In this document: positions 57,245 through 64,000 of the stretch, one piece after another | Position numbering within the stretch: position 1 is the first letter of the stretch | How the letters are laid out: each line of letters starts with the position of its first letter | Source of the DNA: CAYQNU01 sp964419055 | Lineage (GTDB): Bacteria > Bacteroidota > Bacteroidia > Flavobacteriales_D > Parvicellaceae | Direction of reading: 5' to 3' | NCBI GenBank assembly: GCA_964419055.1 | Contig: CAYQNU010000005.1 | Location: forward strand, 1 to 64,000 | DNA: 64,000 nt | Translations under genes and position numbers: made by a program | Notes under the pieces: generated by a model | Told to the model about the DNA's origin: nothing | Seen by the model: the letters and a program-made list of their open reading frames with translations, nothing else | The model's database searches: none

Positions 57245-58777
57245 ATGAAAACCATTCGATTAATATTAGGCGATCAACTCAATAGCAAACATTCTTGGTA
57301 CACCAAGCAAGATGAAAACGTAGTGTACGTTCTTTTTGAAATGCGTCAAGAAACCGATTATGTAGTGCATCATATTCAAAAAATCGTGGGCTTTTTTGCT
57401 GCTATGAGAGCCTTCGCAAAAGAGTTAACAGCTAAAGGACATCGGGTTATTTATTTCCAATTAGATCATCCTGACAATACGCAAACACTAGAAGGTAATA
57501 TAAAGTGTATTATTCAGCGAGAACAAGCTGAATGTGTTCAGTATCAGTTGCCAGATGAATACCGCTTGTCGCAGCAAATTGAGCAACTAGCAGCAAGGTC
57601 ACCTATCCCTTTTCAACCTTTTGATAGCGAACATTTTTATACATCTCGCTTCGAATTAGCTCAATTTTTTAATGGTAAAAAGCAATTTTTGATGGAATCG
57701 TTTTATCGGTATATGCGCAAAAAACACAATATTCTTATGCAAGGAGTTCAGCCTGAGGGAGGATTGTGGAATTTTGACAAAGAAAATCGAAATAAATGGA
57801 ACGAAAAAGAAACCGTTCCGCCAATAGCTCCTATTTTTCATGATGTGAGCGATTTGTTAGAAATGATTCAAAAAGCCCATATATCGACTATGGGAAACAT
57901 CAATGCTAAAGCATTTGACTATCCCATTACGCGTAAAGAAGCTATTCAACAACTCGTCTACTTTTGCGAAAAATTGCTGCACCGATTTGGAACCTACCAA
58001 GATGCTATGCATACAAAAGAGGTGTATTTGTTTCATTCACGATTGTCGTTTGCCATGAATGTCAAATTGATCAGTCCCAAAGAAATAGTCACTTCGGTAA
58101 TCAATTATTATCGCTTACATAACGATGCCATTGAACTGTCACAAGTAGAAGGATTTATACGACAAATTATTGGTTGGCGCGAATATATGCGAGGAATGTA
58201 TTGGATGTTGATGCCCAATTACAAATCTATTAATGTGTTGAATAATCAACATCCGCTTCCCAATTTTATGTGGACCGGAAATACTAAAATGAACTGTTTG
58301 AAAAATGCCATTTCAAATTCATTGGATAATGCTTATGCACATCACATTCAGCGATTGATGGTAATTGGTAATTTTTTATTGCTAGCTGGTGTACACCCCG
58401 ATGAAGTGGATCAATGGTATTTGGGTGTTTATATAGATGCCGTGGAATGGGTTCAACTGCCCAATACACGAGGTATGAGCCAATTTGCAGATGGTGGAAA
58501 AATTGCGACAAAACCTTACGTTTCAGCAGCTGGTTATATTAATAAAATGAGCAATTACTGTTCGGGTTGTGCTTACAAAACAAAAACCCGTACCGAACAT
58601 GATTCTTGTCCCTTTAATGCATTGTATTGGAATTTTTTAGACCAACACAGAACCACTTTGTCTGCTAACCAACGAATGGCCATTATGTACAGTCAATTGT
58701 CAAAAATGCCTTCCGAAGAACTGACTAAAATACTCGAAAGAGCTCAAGCTATAATTGAACATCCCGATGACTTCTAA
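57245..58777 (+). CDS. Iron-sulfur 6-4 photolyase (PhrB/FeS-BCP type)
   Basis: A 510-residue member of the iron-sulfur bacterial cryptochrome/photolyase group, beginning LILGDQLNSKHSWY. Cysteines at about 351, 439, 442 and 455 (MNCLKN; YCSGCAY; DSCPF) have the spacing of the four [4Fe-4S] ligands of Agrobacterium PhrB (350/438/441/454). The group repairs 6-4 photoproducts using FAD and a lumazine antenna. It lies between the DASH gene (10 bp) and the third photolyase (11-bp overlap). Confidence 0.95.
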   Translation: MKTIRLILGDQLNSKHSWYTKQDENVVYVLFEMRQETDYVVHHIQKIVGFFAAMRAFAKELTAKGHRVIYFQLDHPDNTQTLEGNIKCIIQREQAECVQYQLPDEYRLSQQIEQLAARSPIPFQPFDSEHFYTSRFELAQFFNGKKQFLMESFYRYMRKKHNILMQGVQPEGGLWNFDKENRNKWNEKETVPPIAPIFHDVSDLLEMIQKAHISTMGNINAKAFDYPITRKEAIQQLVYFCEKLLHRFGTYQDAMHTKEVYLFHSRLSFAMNVKLISPKEIVTSVINYYRLHNDAIELSQVEGFIRQIIGWREYMRGMYWMLMPNYKSINVLNNQHPLPNFMWTGNTKMNCLKNAISNSLDNAYAHHIQRLMVIGNFLLLAGVHPDEVDQWYLGVYIDAVEWVQLPNTRGMSQFADGGKIATKPYVSAAGYINKMSNYCSGCAYKTKTRTEHDSCPFNALYWNFLDQHRTTLSANQRMAIMYSQLSKMPSEELTKILERAQAIIEHPDDF

Positions 58778-60263
58778 TACCCAAAACGAAAAAGAAAATT
58801 GTGTACTCGTTTGGCTTAAAAGAGATTTGAGATGGGAAGATAATGCCGCTATTTACAATGCCCTACAAACACGTCAAAAAGTAATGTTGTTGTATGTTTT
58901 TGAAGATATTTTGTTAGAAGATCCACATTACAGTCAACGCCATTGGGACTTTGTAAAAGAATCGTTGGTTGATTTGAATAAACGAATAGAAAAGTATGAC
59001 ACCGAAATTTTGGTGGTACAAGGTTCGGTTATAGAAACCCTCGAAAAAATTCAAGAAACGTATGCTGTTAAAGTACTTTTTTCTCACCAAGAAACAGGTA
59101 TTTTAGTAACGTTCAACCGAGATAGGGCAGTGAAAGATTATTGTCAAAAAAAAGGTATTTATTGGCTTGAAAACACCAATAATGGCATCATCAGACGGCT
59201 TACCAATAGAGATAATTGGATTGAAAAGTGGGAAGAATATATGAATTCGCCCATAATTGTTTCGCAACCAGCAACTCATCAAATGGTTTCAAAAAGTGCT
59301 GTGAATCAGCTTAAATCCCATTTTTTAGTTCCCGATTTGACCACACCTGATAAAACGCTTTTTCAAAAAGGAGGCACGACCATGGCCGAAAAGTATTTTC
59401 AATCGTTTTTGTCAGGTAGATTTGTCCATTATATGAAACATATTTCTAAACCAAACGAAGCAAGAATGAGTTGCAGCCGATTGTCGCCTTACATTGCTTG
59501 GGGAAACGTTTCAGTACGCCAAATTTGGCAACGTTCGTCTCAGTTTAGGTCACAAGCTACTCACAAAAGAGCCTTGGATGCTTTTAGAATTCGATTGAGG
59601 TGGCAAGCCCATTTTATTCAAAAATTTGAAATGGAATACCAAATGGAATACCGCAGTGTAAATAGGGGATATGACCGATTAGATAAAACATTCGATCCCG
59701 TTTTGCATCAAGCTTGGGTGGAGGGCAAAACGGGTGTTCCCATCATTGATGCATGTATGCGCTGTTTGGCCGCTACAGGGTATATAAACTTTAGAATGCG
59801 GGCTATGGTTTCCTCTTTTTATGCTCACTTAATGTGGCAACCGTGGTATGCATGTTCCCATCATTTAGCAAAGGTTTTTTTAGATTTCGAACCTGGAATT
59901 CATTACCCTCAACTGAATATGCAAGCAGGTGAAACAGGCGTGAATACCTTGAGAATTTATAATCCTATAAAGAATAGTCAAGAGCACGATCCACAAGGCG
60001 TTTTTATTAAAAAATGGGTTCCGGAACTCAGCCAATTGGATGAAAAATACATTCATGAGCCATTTACTATGCCGCCAATGGAACAAATGTTTTCTAATTT
60101 TGTTATAGGAGTAACGTATCCTTTTCCCATTGTAGATCTACAAGCCAGTAGGAAAAAAGCGAGTGATATCTTGTGGTCGATGAAAAAGGATAAAAAAGTG
60201 AAGGGAGAAGGTAAGCACATTTTGAATACGCATATCATAAAAACAAAAAGAAAAAAACAATAG
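58767..60263 (+). CDS. Deoxyribodipyrimidine photolyase family protein
   Basis: A 498-residue FAD photolyase. Visible motifs are VWLKRDLRWEDNAAIYNAL (about 13-31), MSCSRLSPYIAWGN near 235, VPIIDACMRCLAATGYINFRMRAM near 320 and LNMQAGETGVN near 385. The terminal region is Lys-rich. It is not of the DASH or FeS type, so the operon carries three different photolyase subfamilies. Whether it repairs CPD or 6-4 lesions is not readable. The ATG at 58767 overlaps the previous gene; TTG 58755 is less likely. Confidence 0.9.
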   Translation: MTSNTQNEKENCVLVWLKRDLRWEDNAAIYNALQTRQKVMLLYVFEDILLEDPHYSQRHWDFVKESLVDLNKRIEKYDTEILVVQGSVIETLEKIQETYAVKVLFSHQETGILVTFNRDRAVKDYCQKKGIYWLENTNNGIIRRLTNRDNWIEKWEEYMNSPIIVSQPATHQMVSKSAVNQLKSHFLVPDLTTPDKTLFQKGGTTMAEKYFQSFLSGRFVHYMKHISKPNEARMSCSRLSPYIAWGNVSVRQIWQRSSQFRSQATHKRALDAFRIRLRWQAHFIQKFEMEYQMEYRSVNRGYDRLDKTFDPVLHQAWVEGKTGVPIIDACMRCLAATGYINFRMRAMVSSFYAHLMWQPWYACSHHLAKVFLDFEPGIHYPQLNMQAGETGVNTLRIYNPIKNSQEHDPQGVFIKKWVPELSQLDEKYIHEPFTMPPMEQMFSNFVIGVTYPFPIVDLQASRKKASDILWSMKKDKKVKGEGKHILNTHIIKTKRKKQ

Positions 60264-60275
60264 CACTGCGGTACT

Positions 60276-60710
60276 ATGCAAACAATTTTTCCAATAGCAA
60301 CAATAACCAAAACGCACAAAAGTCAAATTGATGAACTTTTGGGGCAAGCACCTTCGCGTTTGACTATTTGGAGCAGAAATAAAGGGAAAGGTATTTTTAA
60401 TGTTTATTTATGCAGTGCCACTTTTAATTCGTTTTTTGAGGAAGAAAAACCTACCTATGTCGAAATTGAAGCGCGCTCTAAGGGAATCTGGTTAACAATT
60501 AAATCCCCAACAAAAGAAGTAGGGTGGGCGATACCGTATTACCAATTGGTCATATACAAAACCAGTGTATTTAGCATACATGCCCAAGGTCAATATATAA
60601 AAGTAAGCTGCGACACGTGGTTTCAAGTTAATGCCGCCTTTATAACCAATATGATGGAATTAAAAACCATCGCCACACAAAATCATCAATTGCCTTATGA
60701 CAACTACTGA
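60276..60710 (+). CDS. Unrecognised small protein in the photolyase operon
   Basis: 144 residues, soluble, beta-rich. It contains SRLTIWSRNKGKGIFNVYLCS near 27-47, VEIEARSKGIWLTIKSPTKE and a cysteine-containing IKVSCDTWFQVN. I recall no family match. It lies 12 bp after the third photolyase gene and its stop overlaps the start of the TIGR03643 gene by 14 bp, so it belongs to this operon. Its length and position suggest a photolyase-associated function, but nothing in the sequence proves it. Confidence 0.7.
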   Translation: MQTIFPIATITKTHKSQIDELLGQAPSRLTIWSRNKGKGIFNVYLCSATFNSFFEEEKPTYVEIEARSKGIWLTIKSPTKEVGWAIPYYQLVIYKTSVFSIHAQGQYIKVSCDTWFQVNAAFITNMMELKTIATQNHQLPYDNY

Positions 60711-60987
60711 TAACACATTGAATACCGAACAAATAGACCGAATTATAGAAATGGCTTGGGAAGATCGCACGCCTTTTGAAGCCATTGAATTTCAATTCGG
60801 ACTCAACGAATCGCAAGTAAAATCCTTGATGCAGGAAATGCTCAAACCAGCCAGTTATAGAAGGTGGCGCATCCGAGTTACCAATCGCGCAACCAAACAC
60901 CTCCACAAACGAACTTTTGCAGAAGGCAGGTTCAAATGCACTATGCAACGTCAAATTTCTTTGAATAAGATTTCGAAAAGAGGGTAG
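60697..60987 (+). CDS. TIGR03643/DUF2805 family protein
   Basis: 96 residues. The family core is visible as IDRIIEMAWEDRTPFEAIEFQFG (about 13-35) and PASYRRWRIRVTNR near 52. The first part looks like a helix-turn-helix. I recall these proteins mostly near photolyase or cryptochrome genes; molecular function unknown. It is the last gene of the operon, ahead of a shared terminator. Confidence 0.9.
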   Translation: MTTTDNTLNTEQIDRIIEMAWEDRTPFEAIEFQFGLNESQVKSLMQEMLKPASYRRWRIRVTNRATKHLHKRTFAEGRFKCTMQRQISLNKISKRG

Positions 60988-61070
60988 CTTTAATAGTTAA
61001 GAGTGATTAAAAAGAATTTACCAATTGTATTATTTTTAGATTTATTCGTCTTAAATTTTTAAAGCAATAA

Positions 61071-61102
61071 AAAAGGGCTCTGTATAATTACAGAACCCTT
61101 TT
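61071..61102. terminator. Bidirectional terminator between the photolyase operon and clpC
   Basis: The stem aaaagggctctgta / tacagaaccctttt with a 4-base loop and one internal mismatch has T-rich tails on both strands. It ends the plus-strand operon and the minus-strand clpC gene. Confidence 0.88.
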
Positions 61103-61144
61103 GTTTAGTATGAAATACATCTTTACAAAGTAGTACAAATGCAA

Positions 61145-63694
61145 TTACTCTTTCGGCTCATCTTTTTTCTTTGAAACTTTGCCTTTTTTAACTTCTAATT
61201 TTATTTCAGAAGTAGCAGCATCCAATCCAACCAAAATGGTGTCACCTTCTTTTAGGTTGGCGTTGATGATTTGCTCCGCTAAAGGATCTTCTAGGTATTT
61301 TTGAATTGCTCTTTTTAATGGACGTGCACCAAATTTGGGGTCAAAACCTTTTTCAGCTATGAATGATTTTGCTTCATCGGTTAATTCAATCTGGTAACCC
61401 AAATCAAACAAACGTTTAAACAATCCTTTTAATTCGATGTCAATTATTTTATGAATATCGGCTTGATCAAGGTTATTGAACATTATGATATCATCAATAC
61501 GATTCAAGAACTCAGGAGCAAATGCTTTTTTCAAAGCCGCCTGAATAACACCTTTTGTGTTTTCTTCTTTTGATTCTTGTTTAGTTTTAGTATTGAATCC
61601 AACACCTGAACCAAAATCTTGTAATTGACGTGCTCCAATATTCGAAGTCATAATGACAATAGTATTTCTAAAGTCAATTTTTCTCCCCAATGAATCGGTT
61701 AATTGTCCATCATCCAAACATTGTAATAACAAGTTAAATACATCTGGATGTGCTTTTTCAATTTCATCTAATAATACAATGGAGTAAGGCTTACGTCTTA
61801 CTTTTTCTGTTAATTGACCACCTTCTTCATATCCAACATATCCTGGAGGAGCTCCAATTAATCGAGAAATGGCAAATTTTTCCATATATTCACTCATGTC
61901 AATACGAATTAACGCATCTTCAGTGTCGAACATATATTTTGCTAAAACTTTACAAAGTTGTGTTTTTCCAACTCCCGTTGGGCCTAAAAAGATAAATGAA
62001 CCAATGGGTTTGTTAGGATCTTTCAATCCAGCACGATTACGTTGAATTGCTTTCACGACTTTAATTATGGCTTCTTCTTGACCAATTACAGAACCTTTCA
62101 ATTCGTCCTGCATTTTCATCAATTTACCCGTTTCTTTTTCAGCAACACGTTGCAATGGAATACCTGTCATCATTGAAACTACTTCAGCCACGTTATCTTC
62201 AGTAACCGTAATTTTATGGGTTTTACTTTCTTGCTCCCATTTCAATTTGGCACTATCTAAATCTTCATGCAATTTACGTTCGGTATCTCTTAATTTAGCT
62301 GCTTCTTCATATTGTTGACTTCTAACCACACGGTTTTTCTCATCTTTAATATCTTCCAACTTTTGTTCTATCTCCAATATGCTTTTTGGCACGTTGATGT
62401 TTGATATATGTACACGTGAACCTACTTCATCCAATGCATCGATAGCCTTATCGGGCAAGTGACGATCGGTAACATAACGAGCGGTTAATTTCACACAAGC
62501 ATCAATAGCTTCTTGAGTGTACACTACATTATGGTGTTCTTCATATTTCTCTTTTATGTTACCTAAAATAATGATGGTTTCCTCGATGGTAGTTGGTTCA
62601 ACTATCACTTTTTGAAAACGTCTTTCTAAGGCTCCATCTTTTTCAATATATTGTCTGTATTCATCCAACGTGGTAGCACCAATACATTGGATTTCACCTC
62701 TTGCCAAGGCTGGTTTAAACATATTGCTGGCATCTAATGACCCAGAAGCACCACCTGCACCAATTATGGTGTGTATTTCATCAATAAAAAGGATGATCTC
62801 AGGTGATTTTTCCAATTCATTCATCACCGCTTTCATACGCTCTTCAAATTGTCCACGGTATTTTGTACCCGCCACTAAAGAAGCTAAATCTAACGAAATG
62901 ACTCTTTTATTAAAAAGTACGCGTGACACTTTACGTTGTACAATTCTTAATGCTAATCCCTCTGCAATAGCAGATTTACCAACACCAGGTTCCCCAATAA
63001 GCATAGGATTATTTTTCTTTCTTCTACTTAATATTTGAGAAACACGTTCAATTTCTTTCTCTCGACCCACAATAGGATCTAGTTTACCTTCTTCAGCATA
63101 TTTGGTTAAATCTCTACCAAAATTATCTAATACTGGGGTTTTTGATTTGGAGTCAGCAGGTTTTCTTGGAGAACTACCGCTGTAACCTCCACCACCTACT
63201 AATCCATCATCATCCGATGACCCTGGAAATTCAGCTTTGGGTTGTTCGTTGTATCCTTGTTCCATCATAAGTTCTAGTTCGTCTTTAACGTATTCGTAAT
63301 CTATTTTAAATTTGTTTAATAATTGCGAGGCCACATTATCTTCTTCTTTTAATATAGAGAGCAACAAATGTTCTGTACCAATCATATTACTTTTAAAGAG
63401 TTTTGCTTCTAAATAAGTGATTTTCAATACTTTCTCAGCTTGTTTCATCAAAGGTAGGTTACCACTGTTTACCGGTTTCCCTGAATTGGCAGGCAATTTA
63501 CTTTCCAACTCTTTACGCAATGTTTTTAAATCGATATTGGCTTGTTTAATGATCTTAATGGCAATACCTTCTCCTTCACGTATTAATCCCAATAAGAGAT
63601 GTTCTACACCGATGTAGTCATGACCTAAGCGTAATGATTCCTCTCTGCTATAACTGATAACATCTTTCACTCTAGCTGAAAATTTAGCTTCCAT
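61145..63694 (-). CDS. clpC: ATP-dependent Clp protease ATP-binding subunit ClpC
   Basis: An 849-residue ClpC. Two Clp-N repeats (about 1-150) are followed by a Gly/Ser linker and AAA+ domain 1 with GEPGVGKSA (about 233-241). The UVR/middle segment (about 440-490, EEAAKLRDTE) and AAA+ domain 2 with GPTGVGKTQ (about 570) complete the core. A VGYEEGG pore loop and a Lys-rich tail follow. It unfolds proteins for ClpP. It diverges from gyrA. Confidence 0.97.
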   Translation of the reverse strand: MEAKFSARVKDVISYSREESLRLGHDYIGVEHLLLGLIREGEGIAIKIIKQANIDLKTLRKELESKLPANSGKPVNSGNLPLMKQAEKVLKITYLEAKLFKSNMIGTEHLLLSILKEEDNVASQLLNKFKIDYEYVKDELELMMEQGYNEQPKAEFPGSSDDDGLVGGGGYSGSSPRKPADSKSKTPVLDNFGRDLTKYAEEGKLDPIVGREKEIERVSQILSRRKKNNPMLIGEPGVGKSAIAEGLALRIVQRKVSRVLFNKRVISLDLASLVAGTKYRGQFEERMKAVMNELEKSPEIILFIDEIHTIIGAGGASGSLDASNMFKPALARGEIQCIGATTLDEYRQYIEKDGALERRFQKVIVEPTTIEETIIILGNIKEKYEEHHNVVYTQEAIDACVKLTARYVTDRHLPDKAIDALDEVGSRVHISNINVPKSILEIEQKLEDIKDEKNRVVRSQQYEEAAKLRDTERKLHEDLDSAKLKWEQESKTHKITVTEDNVAEVVSMMTGIPLQRVAEKETGKLMKMQDELKGSVIGQEEAIIKVVKAIQRNRAGLKDPNKPIGSFIFLGPTGVGKTQLCKVLAKYMFDTEDALIRIDMSEYMEKFAISRLIGAPPGYVGYEEGGQLTEKVRRKPYSIVLLDEIEKAHPDVFNLLLQCLDDGQLTDSLGRKIDFRNTIVIMTSNIGARQLQDFGSGVGFNTKTKQESKEENTKGVIQAALKKAFAPEFLNRIDDIIMFNNLDQADIHKIIDIELKGLFKRLFDLGYQIELTDEAKSFIAEKGFDPKFGARPLKRAIQKYLEDPLAEQIINANLKEGDTILVGLDAATSEIKLEVKKGKVSKKKDEPKE

Positions 63695-63936
63695 AAATGA
63701 TTGCTTTTAAATTTTATTTGTCGAAGTTAATAAAAATTCCTCGAAAATCAAAGGTATATGTTCACGAAATATAACGACTGATATGAAAACGGTATTTATA
63801 AACAAAAAATTGTTATCAATTGTGAATAAGTTTTTAGTGGTTAAAAGTCGGAAAAGTAGTATTTTCGAACTCTTTAAAAAATGCAGTGAAAGCTAGCTTT
63901 AAAGTGCTGAAAATTAATAGAAATTAAAATTTAAAT

Positions 63937-64000
63937 ATGGCAGAAGAAGGATCAGGGGAAAGAATTATACCCGTAAATATTGAAGATGAAATGAAAACGG
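63937..64000 (+). CDS. gyrA: DNA gyrase subunit A, 5' end only
   Basis: The last 64 bases encode MAEEGSGERIIPVNIEDEMK followed by Thr, matching the start of Bacteroidota GyrA (IPxNIEDEMK). The gene continues beyond the window. clpC is divergent upstream, a common order in Flavobacteriales. Confidence 0.88.
   Translation, partial: MAEEGSGERIIPVNIEDEMKT

Overview
The window is an AT-rich bacterial chromosome segment from a member of the Bacteroidota, most likely order Flavobacteriales. The evidence is a C-terminal type IX secretion (T9SS) sorting domain, a GldJ/GldK-like SUMF1 protein, a Lacal_2735-family protein, a DUF4294 protein, several TAnnTTTG promoter elements, and gene pairs typical of this group (clpC next to gyrA, rpsO-pnp, mutA-mutB). 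I could not identify the genus. No rRNA operon, intact insertion sequence, prophage or CRISPR array is present.

Layout. 1-1.94 kb: a RhuM-family gene with a long two-hairpin repeat on both sides, next to tRNA-Arg(UCU). 2-4 kb: a T9SS-exported von Willebrand A protein. 4-12 kb: Trk potassium uptake (trkA, trkH), a rhodanese, uvrB, an FMN reductase, a truncated bestrophin remnant and a TPR protein. 12-21.4 kb: folD, ffh, an ABC exporter pair, two envelope/unknown genes, a GxxExxY gene followed by a 0.8-kb tandem array, a lipoprotein and rlmB. 21.5-28.2 kb: an AsmA-like gene followed by a three-gene glycan operon (polysaccharide deacetylase, GT2, GT4). That operon is bracketed by a second, slightly diverged copy of the last ~160 bp of the AsmA gene. 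28.2-34.9 kb: a GldJ/GldK-like protein, an amidohydrolase and two more glycosyltransferases. 35-43 kb: dnaX broken by an A10 tract, a phosphoribosyltransferase, DUF4294, pfkA, and the methylmalonyl-CoA mutase pair mutA-mutB. 43-51 kb: an unknown gene behind sixteen heptamer repeats, a DUF4139 protein, a transglutaminase-like membrane protein, a pterin dehydratase, a duplicated palindromic repeat, pnp and rpsO. 51-61 kb: prmC, an SDR gene with a nonsense codon, a glycosyltransferase, and a tightly packed light-repair operon (flavin reductase, DUF2256, cryptochrome-DASH, iron-sulfur 6-4 photolyase, a third photolyase, an unknown protein, a TIGR03643 protein). 61-64 kb: clpC, diverging from the first bases of gyrA.

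The strongest leads are four. (1) dnaX runs out of frame at ten adenines placed at the border between the clamp-loader core and the tau-specific tail; slippage there would give both gamma-like and tau products. (2) The duplicated AsmA 3' end around the glycan operon differs almost only at synonymous sites, which points to an imported segment rather than a fresh local duplication. (3) The tandem array behind the GxxExxY gene has a higher-order A-A-B organisation. (4) Sixteen exact-period heptamers end six bases before a start codon. The photolyase operon also contains one protein I do not recognise.

Most other genes are ordinary housekeeping genes. All calls rest on reading the sequence and remembered family motifs; no database search was run.
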